Below are positions 17,505 through 27,291 of a stretch of DNA of 64,000 nucleotides, one piece after another (the first letter of the stretch is position 1; every line of letters begins with the position of its first letter). The stretch is from contig JAOXRT010000037.1 in NCBI GenBank assembly GCA_025800365.1, positions 1 through 64,000 on the forward strand, in the 5' to 3' direction. Both the position numbers and the translations under genes were made by a program. The stretch is from Cellvibrionaceae bacterium (GTDB lineage Bacteria > Pseudomonadota > Gammaproteobacteria > Pseudomonadales > Cellvibrionaceae). A model generated the notes under the pieces. That model worked only from the letters and a program-made list of their open reading frames with translations, was not told where the DNA came from and ran no database searches.

Positions 17505-18261
17505 ACAAGCCTCCGCTAAACAACACACAAAGCAGCACTAAGCCGATAAATAAAATAGGTTTTACCGATGTGCCCACTTGGCTATGAGCTTTAGAATCAC
17601 GACCAAATAGGATCTTGCTGAAAGATAACTTAGGCCCCAATCGATTTAAGGCGTAGTAGGAAACAACCAATACAAGCAGCAAAGAAAAGAGTGCCCAGGC
17701 AGCGTAGCGATCAAAATAAAAGCCTGCGGCCACTACATGATATAAGCAGGCGACTAAGGCCAAGATCGACAATAAGGCATGACTAAAACGAAACGATAAG
17801 AAACCACCATGCAAACGCTGCTTTAAAGGGCGTATAGATGCCAAACATAGATAAACAAAGAACAACCAAGCTAACCATGCACAAAGCATATACCAGGGCG
17901 AACGTAAGCTTAGATACTCCCAAGTAACAGGCTCTAATATTAAAAAGCCAAAGCCATGAATACTGCTGAGCAGCAGCAACGCGAAGGCCAACAAGCGATG
18001 CCACCAATAAAATAAATCACCTTTTAGTTTTGGCCAACTTCTTGGCCTGGCCCTTTCAATAAACAAATAAATACAAAGCCCAAAGGCGACAAATCCGACT
18101 CCATTGAGTAGATCCCAATAGCTACCCGCAAGCACTGGCTCGAAAAACAATAGGGACAAGTACGGCATCAACAAATAGACGCACAAGCTACCCAGAAAAA
18201 ACAGTAGTAAGGACAGTGTTTTATGTTTTGCCGCTTCAGGCTTTTTATTTTTATATGTCAT
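17488..18261 (-). CDS. Cytochrome b-like / ferric reductase-like membrane protein
   Basis: A 257-residue protein with about seven membrane helices. His residues spaced within helices (WWHRLLAFALLLLSSIHGFG and FRFSHALLSILALVACLYH) fit b-type haem ligation as in ferric reductase-like and cytochrome b561-like proteins. It lacks a flavin or NAD(P)H domain, so it would take electrons from quinol or another membrane donor. It overlaps the tetrahaem cytochrome gene downstream, suggesting quinol to haem b to periplasmic haem c transfer. The terminal acceptor is unknown. Confidence 0.7.
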   Translation of the reverse strand: MTYKNKKPEAAKHKTLSLLLFFLGSLCVYLLMPYLSLLFFEPVLAGSYWDLLNGVGFVAFGLCIYLFIERARPRSWPKLKGDLFYWWHRLLAFALLLLSSIHGFGFLILEPVTWEYLSLRSPWYMLCAWLAWLFFVYLCLASIRPLKQRLHGGFLSFRFSHALLSILALVACLYHVVAAGFYFDRYAAWALFSLLLVLVVSYYALNRLGPKLSFSKILFGRDSKAHSQVGTSVKPILFIGLVLLCVLFSGGLYVAAN

Positions 18262-18287
18262 ACGACCTATTTTTATTGTAAATAAAA

Positions 18288-18306
18288 CCCCCTGTCAAGC
18301 AGAGGG
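18288..18306 (-). terminator. Terminator of the RND efflux operon
   Basis: On the minus strand CCCTCTG, a 5-nt loop and CAGGGGG form a 7-bp stem with one G-T pair, followed by TTTTATTT. It lies about 30 bp after the RND permease stop. Confidence 0.65.
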
Positions 18307-18336
18307 TCTTTTTCTAACTTTTAAGGCCAGCGCTGG

Positions 18337-21300
18337 CTAAGTAGCACGCGGCAGTGGCGACTCTTCGCTTCTAAAGCGCGCCTTGGCCCTTTCAGCTAAC
18401 ATAAACAAACTCGGCACCAATATCAACGTTACCGTTGTGGCCAGCAATACACCAAAGGCCAAAGAGATCACCATTGGCACTAAGAACTGTGCTTGGGTGC
18501 TGGTTTCAAACAGAATCGGCACCAAACCAACAAAGGTCGTTACAGAGGTGAGAATAATCGCTCGGAAGCGATCTCGCCCAGCCTGCACCACCGAATCGTA
18601 AACGCTTTCGCCTTGAGCTCTTAGCTGATTAATTCTATCCAGCAATACTAAGTTATCGTTGACCACAACACCCGAGCAGGCGAAGAAACCGAGGAAGGAC
18701 ATCATGCTGATTTCGCGCCCTAAAATCATATGCCCAACGACAGCCCCCATAAAACCAAAAGGTACGGCAGTGAAGATCAAGAAAGGCTGCCAATAAGATT
18801 TAAAAGCAACCGCCATAATGGCCAATACAATCAGCGAAGCGATAAAGAAATTAAGCAGAATTGAAACCATAAATTCTTGCTCTTCCTTCATGCCTTCAGA
18901 AAGATCGAGGCGCAAGCCCGGATATTGCTGACGCCACTCTGGGTAATGCTCTTTCATGATCGCCTCTACAATCTCGCTAGGTACACCCACACCTTTTTTC
19001 ACATAGGCGCGAACTTTAACCGAGCGCTTGCGATCCTCACGTTTAATATGTGAATAACCCGGCACATAATCCACAAAGGCGACCGCCTCGAGTGGAATTT
19101 CGCGTTGATCACTGGTACGAATGCGAACATCACTTAAATGATCGACATTATTGCGCTCTTCTTTGGGGTAACGCACCATAACTCGAACATCTTCATTACC
19201 CTTAGGAATACGCTGTGCTTCAGCACCATAGAAGCCTTGCCTTACTTGGCGAGCAACATCACTTAAGCTAAGCCCGAGAGTTTCGGCATAGGGTTTTAAA
19301 CTTAACTGAATATCGCTGCGGGCTGATTCAATGCTATTACGCACATCGTACACACCGGAGTATGACAACAAAGCTTCTTCCAGTTTTGCGGTAACATCAT
19401 TGAGAACTTCTTCATCATCACCCGGTGCCGTTAACAGCAAGCTGATATCCGCACCCACGTCATTAATGGTCGCATCTAAGGTAATCTCTTCCAGCTCCGG
19501 CAATGGCCCAACCAGTTCACGCCAGCGCTTTACTACCGCATCGGCCGACACATCACCACCGTGATCTGCTAGGGAAAGTGAGACAACGATATTGTTACGC
19601 CAGCCCCAGGTTTGCATGTCTTTGATAACGGCATCGCCGCCAGCTTCACCAAATAACTCGGTATCTTTTTTAAGCTCTGGAACCGCACCCTCAACACGCT
19701 CAATAATGGAATCCATGGTGCGAAACGGTGCGCCTTCTGGAATCTTCATACGTAAGCGAACAAAATCCGAGGCCACCACCGGCATAAAGGATTTGCCTAC
19801 CCAACCACCGACAAATACCGATACCGACAAGAAGAAAGCTACAATAAAGATCGCAACCGTCGCTCCGTTGTGCTGCAACATTTTTTGCAGGCTGGTTTTA
19901 TAGTAGCGATCAGCTACATGCTCCAAGCCTTTGGCAACTCCCTGACGCCAAACTTGAAAGCGGCGCATAAAACCAATGCGGCTTTCTTTCTCTGGCTTCA
20001 TATGGGCCAAATGCGATGGCAAAATCAACAGTGATTCCACCAAAGAGAACAATAAGCACAAGGTAACAACGGCCGGAATACCAAAAGAAATTTCGCCCAT
20101 TGCACCGGGAATAAACAGCATCGGCGCAAAGAAAATAATCGTAGATATCACCGCCAAAATCACCGGCTTACTTACCATTTTAGCACCGCTAGCCGCCGAG
20201 GCATTTCCTACCATACCGGCCTGCTGCCTAGAATAGACGCTCTCCCCCACAATAATAGCATCGTCCACCACGATACCCAGCACTAATAGAAAAGCAAACA
20301 AGGACAGCATATTCAGGCTCACACCCGTCATAGGCAAGAACCAAAGCGCACCTAAAAACGCTACGGCAATCCCTAGGGTTACCCACGCCGCTAAGGCAGG
20401 GCGCAAGAAGAGCATTAATACGACGAATACCAAAACCAAACCCGACAGGGAGTTGTTCATCAGCAGATTGAGTCGACCCTCAAAAAGAGTCGACCAGTCA
20501 CGCCAAACGACCGCATGCACACCTGATGGTAGCTGGGGCTGAATTTTTTCAACAAACTCACGCACCTCTTTGGCGGTTTCTACAACATTTGGGTTGTCGG
20601 TTGCATAAACTTCAAGATAAACAGCCTTACGACCATTTAAGCGGGCAATTAAATTCCACTCTTCCAAGGTCTCCTTAACATCGGCCACTTCGCCAATAGT
20701 TAACTCCGAGCCATCTTCTTTACTGCGAATAACAATGCTTTCAAAATCATCCACTGTATATGCTTGCGCTCGGGTTTGAACTTGCAGATCACCGTTTTTC
20801 GAGCGAATCGAACCCGCGCCTAAGTTTAATGAAGAGCGTCTTACCGCATTCACCACATCTTCAAAACGCAGCCCATAGCGGCGTAGCTTCTGCTCAGAGA
20901 TTTCAATGGCCATCTGCTCTGGGCGCACAGCCTCAAGGTCAACTAAGGTAACCGCTGGCAACAAAGAAATTTCATCTCGCAACCATTCGCCAGTTGCTTT
21001 TAATGCTGTATCATCAACTTCGCCATAAATACCGATACTTAAAACTTCAATCTTTCTTTTGTTCTCACGAACTTCTGGACGTTCTACATCGGCGGGGAAA
21101 GTGGTAATAGAATCAACACGGGTTTTAACATCATTTAATAAAACCTGGGTATCGTATTCATTCTGCACTTCAATTGTGACCGAGCCGCGACCATTGCGCG
21201 CACTGGATTCAATCTTTTTAATGCCTTCCAAGTCGAAGATTGCCTGCTCGATACGCTTAACAATCTGCTCTTCAACTTCCTTAGGGCCAGCGCCAGGATA

Positions 21301-21453
21301 AGGCACAGAGACACTGAGTGATTCTGGTGAGGCATTAGGGAAAACTTCACGATCAAGGCGGTTATAGTTATAGATACCACCAATAATAATCGCCACCATC
21401 AACAAGTTGGCAGCGATTGGGTTTTCAACAAACCATTGCACGAGTCGGTTCAT
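18337..21453 (-). CDS. RND efflux pump permease (AcrB/HAE-like)
   Basis: A 1038-residue inner-membrane proton antiporter subunit. It starts MNRLVQWFVENPIAANLLM and has twelve helices with two large periplasmic loops. The TM4 region LVVDDAIIVGES carries the acidic residues of proton relay, and VVVNDNLVLLDRINQLR marks the second repeat. It would expel lipophilic or organic solutes together with the fusion protein encoded just upstream (stop and start overlap by one base) and an outer-membrane channel that is not encoded here. The sequence resembles multidrug-type pumps rather than the metal pump at 59-62 kb. A terminator follows. Confidence 0.92.
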   Translation of the reverse strand: MNRLVQWFVENPIAANLLMVAIIIGGIYNYNRLDREVFPNASPESLSVSVPYPGAGPKEVEEQIVKRIEQAIFDLEGIKKIESSARNGRGSVTIEVQNEYDTQVLLNDVKTRVDSITTFPADVERPEVRENKRKIEVLSIGIYGEVDDTALKATGEWLRDEISLLPAVTLVDLEAVRPEQMAIEISEQKLRRYGLRFEDVVNAVRRSSLNLGAGSIRSKNGDLQVQTRAQAYTVDDFESIVIRSKEDGSELTIGEVADVKETLEEWNLIARLNGRKAVYLEVYATDNPNVVETAKEVREFVEKIQPQLPSGVHAVVWRDWSTLFEGRLNLLMNNSLSGLVLVFVVLMLFLRPALAAWVTLGIAVAFLGALWFLPMTGVSLNMLSLFAFLLVLGIVVDDAIIVGESVYSRQQAGMVGNASAASGAKMVSKPVILAVISTIIFFAPMLFIPGAMGEISFGIPAVVTLCLLFSLVESLLILPSHLAHMKPEKESRIGFMRRFQVWRQGVAKGLEHVADRYYKTSLQKMLQHNGATVAIFIVAFFLSVSVFVGGWVGKSFMPVVASDFVRLRMKIPEGAPFRTMDSIIERVEGAVPELKKDTELFGEAGGDAVIKDMQTWGWRNNIVVSLSLADHGGDVSADAVVKRWRELVGPLPELEEITLDATINDVGADISLLLTAPGDDEEVLNDVTAKLEEALLSYSGVYDVRNSIESARSDIQLSLKPYAETLGLSLSDVARQVRQGFYGAEAQRIPKGNEDVRVMVRYPKEERNNVDHLSDVRIRTSDQREIPLEAVAFVDYVPGYSHIKREDRKRSVKVRAYVKKGVGVPSEIVEAIMKEHYPEWRQQYPGLRLDLSEGMKEEQEFMVSILLNFFIASLIVLAIMAVAFKSYWQPFLIFTAVPFGFMGAVVGHMILGREISMMSFLGFFACSGVVVNDNLVLLDRINQLRAQGESVYDSVVQAGRDRFRAIILTSVTTFVGLVPILFETSTQAQFLVPMVISLAFGVLLATTVTLILVPSLFMLAERAKARFRSEESPLPRAT

Positions 21454-22679
21454 TAGCTATCGGCCTCCGCGTTATTTTTTGCGGGCTTTTCTTTGGCAAC
21501 CTCACTGTTATTCGCGCCTTTGATTTCTACTTTCTTACCCGGCACCAAGTACTGTTGATTTGCGGCAATAATATTATCGCCAACTTCTACTTCACCGGTG
21601 ACCCAGGCTTTATCATTGCTGACCTTGAGTACTTTAATGGTTTTACTCACCACTTCACCCTTGTCATCAACGGTGTAAATCAGGTTACGTTTGTATAAGG
21701 CCTTGCGAGGAATTTCGATAACATTTTGCAATAGCTTGCCGGCGATTTGAGCTTCTACAAATAAGCCAACCATTAATGGTGCCTCTTGCTCGGCTGAATA
21801 AGGCGCTTCTACTTCGGCTACTGCATAGTACAAACGCGTACGAGTATCTAAACTGGCATCGGTACGAGCAATGCGAGCCTGCCAAGTACGAGGAATACCC
21901 GCGACCGTGCCGAACAATTCTACTTTGGCGCCTTCACTAAGCTCACCACTTGCCACGCCAAGTGGCAATTCAACCAAGCCTGCTTCCGCATCCGTTAATG
22001 GCAAACGAACCTCAACTACCGAAGTGTCAAAAGCTTTACCAAGTTGCGTACCCGGGCCAACATACTGACCGAGATCCACACTGGTGCTGCGCACCAAGCC
22101 CGAAAAAGGCACGCTAATTTTGGTGCGGCGCAGATTCAGTTCAGCCTTTTCAAGATTGGCTTTGGCGGCATCAAGGCTAGCCTTGGCGGCAGCAATTTGT
22201 GGTTTACGTAGAAATAGATCGTTTGCCTCATCGTTGCCGAGGTTACGCCACTCACGTTTCTTTTGACGTGCTTGGCCGCGCTCGGTAGCCAAGCGTTGTT
22301 CGGCCTCTGCAACTTGAGATTTAGCCTGTACGACCGCAAAGCGATAATCGCGAGGATCAATTTCTACTAAGGTTTCACCTGCAGAAATTTGACCACCCGC
22401 CACAAAGGCAGGATTCACCTTCACGATACGACCAGAAACCTCAGCGACTAGGCTAATCTCACGGCGCGGTGCCACTGTACCTTGGCTATGAACACTTAGG
22501 CGGTGCTCACCAGGTTGGGCGGCGACAACACTCACTTCAGTAGGCTTGGGCTCTTCTTTTGGCTGGGGCTTTGATTTGGGCTTCATGGTTGCCACGGCGA
22601 ACACCACGGCACCTCCGATCAGCAAAATAAGTAGGGGCAGGAATTTGCTCATGCGCGAGCGAACAGCTGTATCGGCCAC
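21453..22679 (-). CDS. RND efflux periplasmic adaptor (membrane fusion protein)
   Basis: A 408-residue adaptor with one N-terminal membrane segment (about 11-31). A lipoyl half (SGRIVKVNPAF), a long Ala/Lys/Glu-rich coiled-coil hairpin (about 120-190), the second lipoyl half (VPFSGLVRSTSVDLGQYV) and barrel domains follow. It starts at GTG 22679 with GAGGA upstream; ATG at 22652 is an alternative. The stop overlaps the permease start, so the two form an operon. It links the permease to a TolC-type channel encoded elsewhere. Confidence 0.9.
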   Translation of the reverse strand: MADTAVRSRMSKFLPLLILLIGGAVVFAVATMKPKSKPQPKEEPKPTEVSVVAAQPGEHRLSVHSQGTVAPRREISLVAEVSGRIVKVNPAFVAGGQISAGETLVEIDPRDYRFAVVQAKSQVAEAEQRLATERGQARQKKREWRNLGNDEANDLFLRKPQIAAAKASLDAAKANLEKAELNLRRTKISVPFSGLVRSTSVDLGQYVGPGTQLGKAFDTSVVEVRLPLTDAEAGLVELPLGVASGELSEGAKVELFGTVAGIPRTWQARIARTDASLDTRTRLYYAVAEVEAPYSAEQEAPLMVGLFVEAQIAGKLLQNVIEIPRKALYKRNLIYTVDDKGEVVSKTIKVLKVSNDKAWVTGEVEVGDNIIAANQQYLVPGKKVEIKGANNSEVAKEKPAKNNAEADS

Positions 22680-22699
22680 TAGAAGTCGTCCTCATCTCT

Positions 22700-22897
22700 T
22701 TATATTGTCGTTATATCGTCATCTTTACTCGGAAACCACACCGAGTATAGGGCTAACGTTAAAGTGTAACCCCACCCCAGCGTTAGCGGCGGGATTTTAC
22801 CCTTCTTCACATAGCTGCCATAACGCTTCACAGTAAATGCCAAGCTAAATGCGATAAACAGCCATATTCCCGCGTTAAAAACAAGGCTGTTGCCCAC
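22700..22897 (-). CDS. Possible small membrane protein upstream of the efflux operon
   Basis: A 65-residue frame from GTG 22897, ending 20 bp before the fusion protein gene. It has two hydrophobic stretches (LVFNAGIWLFIAFSLAF and LTLGWGYTLTLALYSVWF) split by a basic loop with KRYGSYVKKGK, which reads like a genuine membrane protein. The frame stays open and protein-like upstream, into the tex start region, but no ATG is available and the ribosome site is weak. It may be an ancient remnant or a real short gene of the efflux operon. Confidence 0.35.
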   Translation of the reverse strand: MGNSLVFNAGIWLFIAFSLAFTVKRYGSYVKKGKIPPLTLGWGYTLTLALYSVWFPSKDDDITTI

Positions 22898-22996
22898 CCC
22901 CAGAATGCCGCATAATGCGCCGTCCCCAAGGGGCTGCGACAGGCAAGCAAACGCTGTCGCAAAGCGAAGGAAGACATAAGAGAGACCATAGATTCG

Positions 22997-25360
22997 ATGA
23001 TCAATATTAATGCCCGTATTGCCGAGGAATTATCGGTAAACGCTCGCCAGGTAGAGGCTGCTGTAGATTTATTAGATGAAGGCGCCACTGTTCCCTTTAT
23101 CTCCCGTTACCGTAAGGAAGTGACTGGCGGCCTAGATGATGGCCAGTTGCGTACTCTGGAAGAGCGCTTGCGCTACCTAAGAGAGCTGGAAGACCGACGC
23201 TCTGCGATCCTCAAAAGCATTAATGAACAAGAAAAGCTCACCCCAGAGCTGGAAGCCGAGATCAATGCGGCCGATACCAAGAATCGCTTGGAAGACTTGT
23301 ACTTACCTTACAAACCTAAGCGTCGCACCAAAGGCCAAATCGCTAAAGAAGCTGGTCTTGAGCCATTAGCTGATAGCCTACTAGAAAACCCCAACCTCGC
23401 CCCTGAAGAAGAAGCGCAAAAGTACCTGAATGGTGACAGCGAGGAAGGCCAAAAGATTACTGATATCAAAGCAGCTCTGGATGGCGCCAAGTACATCCTG
23501 ATGGAGCGCTTCAGTGAAAACGCCGAGCTACTTGGCAAGCTGCGTCAATTCTTAAAAGATGAAGCCAACCTTAGCGCCCGCATCATGGATGGCAAAGAAT
23601 CTGAAGGCGCCAAATTTGCCGACTACTTTGAGCATGATGAGCCATTAGGCAGCGTACCTTCACACCGAGCCCTAGCTATGCTTCGTGGTCGCAACGAAGG
23701 CATCTTGAGCCTAGCGATTACTGTAGGCGACCCGGATGATCGTTTAGCGGCACACCCATGTGAGGCCATGATTGCTGATCACTGGGACGTAAAACCCCAA
23801 GACCGCGCGGCCGATAAATGGCTATCAGAAGTTGTACGCTGGACTTGGCGCGTTAAGTTGCTTACTCACCTAGAAACTGATCTGCTAGGCGAAATACGTG
23901 AAGCCGCTGAAGAAGAGGCCATCAAAGTATTCGCCAGCAACCTTAAAGATCTGCTGTTGGCTGCCCCTGCTGGCCAAAAAGCCACTATTGGCTTGGATCC
24001 AGGCCTTCGTACCGGTGTAAAAGTAGCGGTAGTCGATGCCACCGGTAAAGTTGTTGATCACGGTGCCATTTTCCCAACCCCACCACAGAACAAAATCCGC
24101 GAAGCAGAAGCGGTGATCGTAGCGCTTTGCAAAAAACACGATGTTGGCTTGATTGCGATCGGTAACGGTACCGCTTCACGTGAGACCGATAAGTTTGTTG
24201 GTGATGTACTGAAAGCCCACAAAGACATCAAAGCACAAAAAGTCATGGTTAATGAGGCGGGCGCCTCGGTATATTCCGCATCGGAAGTGGCTGCCAAAGA
24301 ATTCCCCGATTTGGATGTAACCATACGTGGCGCCATCTCTATTGCTCGCCGCCTACAAGACCCATTGGCCGAGCTAGTTAAGATCGAGCCCAAATCCATT
24401 GGTGTGGGCCAGTATCAGCATGATGTTTCTCAAGCTCAATTGGCTCGCTCACTGGATGCAGCAGTGGAAGACTGTGTAAACGCCGTCGGTGTTGAAGTGA
24501 ATACTGCCTCCGCCAAGCTTTTAGCCGCGGTATCTGGCCTTAACAGTAGTATTGCCAACAATATCGTCGATTTTCGCGACCAAAACGGTGCATTTAAGAG
24601 CCGCGAAGACCTGAAGAAAGTTAGCCGCTTTGGTGCCAAAACCTTTGAACAGGCCGCCGGTTTCTTGCGGGTGGCCGGTGGTGACAACCCACTGGACGCC
24701 TCCGCTGTACACCCTGAATCCTACTCTGTGGTCGAGGCGATTGCCGAGAAGAACAACCGCCCAATCCATAACTTAATGGGCGACTCAGGCTTCCTAAGAT
24801 CGCTCAAAGCCGCCGACTACACCTCGGAAGCATTTGGTTTACCTACCGTAACCGACATTATCAGCGAATTGGATAAACCCGGCCGCGACCCCCGCCCTGA
24901 GTTTAAAACGGCTCAATTCCAGGATGGCGTAGAAGAGATCAAAGACCTAGTACCGGGCATGATCCTGGAAGGCACCGTTACCAACGTCACCAACTTTGGT
25001 GCCTTTGTAGATGTTGGCGTGCACCAGGATGGCTTGGTGCATATCTCAGCGCTATCCAACACCTTTGTTAAAGACCCTCGCGAAGTGGTTAAAGCCGGCG
25101 ACATCGTAAAGGTGAAGGTGATGGAAGTAGATGTACCTCGCAAGCGCATTGGCCTATCAATGCGCCTAGATGACACCCCAGGAGAGAAAGAGTCTGGCCC
25201 AGCTGGACAACAGCGTCGTGGCAAGGGCGGAGGCCGCCCAGATCGCAGCCAGCAGCAACGCTCTTTTGGTGGCGGCAAAGGCGGTGGCCAGCAGAAGCAA
25301 GGAGGCGGCATGGGCTCCATGGGCGCATTGCTACAACAGGCCATGAAGAACAAAAAGTAG
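22997..25360 (+). CDS. tex: Tex-family RNA-binding transcription accessory protein
   Basis: A 787-residue protein of the Tex family, conserved RNA-binding factors linked to transcription and stress. In order: the Tex N-terminal helical region ([20 protein letters not shown]), a YqgF/RNase H-like fold ([18 protein letters not shown], about residue 330), helix-hairpin-helix repeats (residues about 490-560), and an S1 RNA-binding domain ([20 protein letters not shown]). The tail is rich in Gly, Arg, Gln and Lys. Length is normal for the family. It is divergent from the RND operon and apparently monocistronic. Confidence 0.95.
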   Translation: MININARIAEELSVNARQVEAAVDLLDEGATVPFISRYRKEVTGGLDDGQLRTLEERLRYLRELEDRRSAILKSINEQEKLTPELEAEINAADTKNRLEDLYLPYKPKRRTKGQIAKEAGLEPLADSLLENPNLAPEEEAQKYLNGDSEEGQKITDIKAALDGAKYILMERFSENAELLGKLRQFLKDEANLSARIMDGKESEGAKFADYFEHDEPLGSVPSHRALAMLRGRNEGILSLAITVGDPDDRLAAHPCEAMIADHWDVKPQDRAADKWLSEVVRWTWRVKLLTHLETDLLGEIREAAEEEAIKVFASNLKDLLLAAPAGQKATIGLDPGLRTGVKVAVVDATGKVVDHGAIFPTPPQNKIREAEAVIVALCKKHDVGLIAIGNGTASRETDKFVGDVLKAHKDIKAQKVMVNEAGASVYSASEVAAKEFPDLDVTIRGAISIARRLQDPLAELVKIEPKSIGVGQYQHDVSQAQLARSLDAAVEDCVNAVGVEVNTASAKLLAAVSGLNSSIANNIVDFRDQNGAFKSREDLKKVSRFGAKTFEQAAGFLRVAGGDNPLDASAVHPESYSVVEAIAEKNNRPIHNLMGDSGFLRSLKAADYTSEAFGLPTVTDIISELDKPGRDPRPEFKTAQFQDGVEEIKDLVPGMILEGTVTNVTNFGAFVDVGVHQDGLVHISALSNTFVKDPREVVKAGDIVKVKVMEVDVPRKRIGLSMRLDDTPGEKESGPAGQQRRGKGGGRPDRSQQQRSFGGGKGGGQQKQGGGMGSMGALLQQAMKNKK

Positions 25361-25409
25361 GCCTTAAACAAAACCTTTACAAAACTTAAGTTCAGCGCCC
25401 CTTCATGCT

Positions 25410-25438
25410 CGCCAGCCCAGTATTAACAAGGGCTGGCG
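25410..25438 (+). terminator. Hairpin after tex
   Basis: CGCCAGCCC (25410-25418) and GGGCTGGCG (25430-25438) are perfect 9-base arms about 50 bp after the tex stop. A T tract is lacking, so it may be a terminator assisted by other factors or a transcript-stabilising hairpin. Confidence 0.5.
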
Positions 25439-25626
25439 ACTAGCCGCGAGGCACAAAACACGGTATAAATTCACAGCACTGGAAGCCGTATATAACAATA
25501 AGCGAGGAACGCTTGCTACTTTCCTCGTCTAAACCAGCAAGAAGCCAAAAAGGTAAGCTAAACAGGGACAACCGATAGCGAATCCAGATCGGCTAAATGC
25601 AACACTATAGAGACTTGGAGTAAACC

Positions 25627-26142
25627 ATGACCGAAGAGAAAGAAGTTCAGGGCGAGGTTATTGAAACCACCGAGAGCACTGCAAGTAGTGACAGTGCTGA
25701 GAACACAAAGGCCGAAGCGAGCTCTAATGAGCAAACCAGCCAAAACCAAGGCCAAAGTGAACAGCAGCAAGAAGCGCCAAAGCAAAGCTATGAGCCTGCT
25801 GCACCAAGCCAGGAAGAACGTAACTGGGCAATGTTCTGCCACCTAGCGACCATGAGTGGCTTTATCATTCCATTCTTCAGCGTAATCGGCCCATTGATTG
25901 TTTGGCTGATCAAGCGTGATGAATCCGAATACGTAAACTACCACGGTAAGGAAGTGCTGAACTTTCAAATCACAATTGCCATCGCAATGTTTGTCAGCAT
26001 CATCTTGATGGTGATATTTATCGGCGTAATCACCGCCTTTATTGTTGGCATCTTCTGGTTTGTGATGTCCATTGTCGGCGGCGTTAAAGCCAGTAGCGGC
26101 GAATACTTTGAGTATCCGTTTACACTGCGCTTGATTAGCTAA
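25627..26142 (+). CDS. DUF4870 membrane protein with disordered N-terminus
   Basis: A 171-residue protein. Residues 1-62 are acidic and rich in Ser, Thr, Gln and Glu, with no hydrophobic stretch, so they are probably disordered and cytoplasmic. From about 65 the DUF4870 domain begins (ERNWAMFCHLATMSGFIIPF, then NYHGKEVLNFQIT), with three membrane helices. The family is common and uncharacterised. It has its own promoter region and a strong terminator. Confidence 0.85.
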   Translation: MTEEKEVQGEVIETTESTASSDSAENTKAEASSNEQTSQNQGQSEQQQEAPKQSYEPAAPSQEERNWAMFCHLATMSGFIIPFFSVIGPLIVWLIKRDESEYVNYHGKEVLNFQITIAIAMFVSIILMVIFIGVITAFIVGIFWFVMSIVGGVKASSGEYFEYPFTLRLIS

Positions 26143-26165
26143 GAACCCCTTAGCAATCCCAAGAA

Positions 26166-26195
26166 AAGGCGAGCGATATAAGCTCGCCTTTTTTG
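26166..26195 (+). terminator. Terminator of the DUF4870 gene
   Basis: GGCGAGC and GCTCGCC arms with a 7-nt loop, flanked by AA and a run of six T. A textbook factor-independent terminator 25 bp after the stop. Confidence 0.88.
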
Positions 26196-26412
26196 TGCCT
26201 GCTATTCACGAGCATCCAGCGCAGCAACATCAAAAATCTTTAGTTCGTCTAGGGTTTAGATTTAGGTGCCAGTTTTTAAAAGCAGTTAACCTTAGAAGCA
26301 TTTCTTATTTGACAGGATTGTGATCATTGCATAGGCTAATTCTAAATTAAGGAATTGGAACGGACTCTAATACAAACAGTTTTCAAGCCCCAAAGCAAAC
26401 AAGGAGCAGTTT

Positions 26413-26766
26413 ATGCAAACTAAGCTAAAAGTCGCAATTATCACCAGCATTCTTTCGTTTTCCAGCGCAAGTGCCCTTGCAGCCTTATCCGGCAGCGAAT
26501 CCGAGAAAGCTATTTCCGATGCCAAAAACAGCTTACAACTTCCAACCAACAGCAGCACAGAAAAATACTGCCGCAAGGTGAGAAATTCTTTGTATGGCAA
26601 GTTTCGTAAAAAATGCCGCACGGTTGCCGAGTGGGATGCTTGGATTGCCGTCGTCGCTCCTAAAGTTGAAAAACAATGGAAGATAGCTGGTGCAACGAGT
26701 CCTCGAAAAGGTGGCAGACAGCTATCCCAAGCAACTCTGGTAACCTCCGATCCGTTCAATCGATAA
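26413..26766 (+). CDS. Small secreted protein, C-x14-C-x4-EW family, member 1
   Basis: A 117-residue protein with a clear signal peptide (residues 1-24, ending SASALAA). The mature part has two Cys in CRKVRNSLYGKFRKKC, 14 residues apart, followed by RTVAEW. The same spacing is found in the next two proteins. The Cys pair probably forms a periplasmic disulfide loop rich in Lys/Arg. Function unknown; small C...CMTxxEW proteins are widespread in proteobacteria. AAGGAG lies 8 nt upstream of the ATG. Member 2 begins 27 bp after the stop, so the two are likely cotranscribed. Confidence 0.75.
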   Translation: MQTKLKVAIITSILSFSSASALAALSGSESEKAISDAKNSLQLPTNSSTEKYCRKVRNSLYGKFRKKCRTVAEWDAWIAVVAPKVEKQWKIAGATSPRKGGRQLSQATLVTSDPFNR

Positions 26767-26793
26767 AGATCAACTCTGAAAAAGGAATTCCCC

Positions 26794-27096
26794 ATGAAAC
26801 GTTTTTTAACAGCAGTATTTTTAATGGCAATTGGCAGCTCAAGCTTTGCCATGATTCCCGGTGAGGCGAAGCCGTCTGCAAACGAAGCGCAAGAAGAGAA
26901 AATCTGCCTAGTTGTACGTAAATCTATCTACGGTAAATACCGTAAGAAATGCAAAAATACTCAAGAATGGTTGAGCTTTATTGCGGAGTACGGCCCTAAA
27001 ATTGAGAAGCAACTAGCCAATACCGGAGCGACTCGCGGCCTCAATGGAAATGCCAAATTCACTAAAGTTTACCTAGGTGCCAATAAAGAAAAATAA
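26794..27096 (+). CDS. Small secreted protein, C-x14-C-x4-EW family, member 2
   Basis: A 100-residue protein with a signal peptide (MKRFLTAVFLMAIGSSSFA). It keeps the motif as CLVVRKSIYGKYRKKC followed by KNTQEW. Outside the motif it shares the end pattern with member 1 (GPKIEKQLANTGATRG versus APKVEKQWKIAGATSP), showing tandem duplication. The mature region is strongly basic. AAGGAATTC precedes the ATG. A hairpin follows at 27106-27134. No function can be assigned. Confidence 0.75.
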   Translation: MKRFLTAVFLMAIGSSSFAMIPGEAKPSANEAQEEKICLVVRKSIYGKYRKKCKNTQEWLSFIAEYGPKIEKQLANTGATRGLNGNAKFTKVYLGANKEK

Positions 27097-27105
27097 CACC
27101 GAAGT

Positions 27106-27134
27106 GAAGGCCCAGTTATTTCGAGCTGGGCTTC
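27106..27134 (+). terminator. Hairpin after the second small secreted protein
   Basis: GAAGGCCCAG (27105-27115 region) pairs with CTGGGCTTC (27126-27134) as a 9-bp stem with one bulged G. There is no strong T run. Confidence 0.45.
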
Positions 27135-27291
27135 TGACAAACATATTGCTCATACATTTTTGCTCAAGATGCTTAGACGATCACAGCTTAATTCTACGCA
27201 TTAAGCAAAATAAATAACTCTAGGAAATGATTGCGGATATAAGCATTTTCAATTTTAAGATGTCAAAAGCGATAAATAGAAAGGATCTACT

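Noticed and set aside
24913-25371. Antisense 152-codon frame over the end of tex
   Set aside because: Pro/Ser/Cys-rich shadow of the Gly/Arg-rich tex tail; no independent signal.
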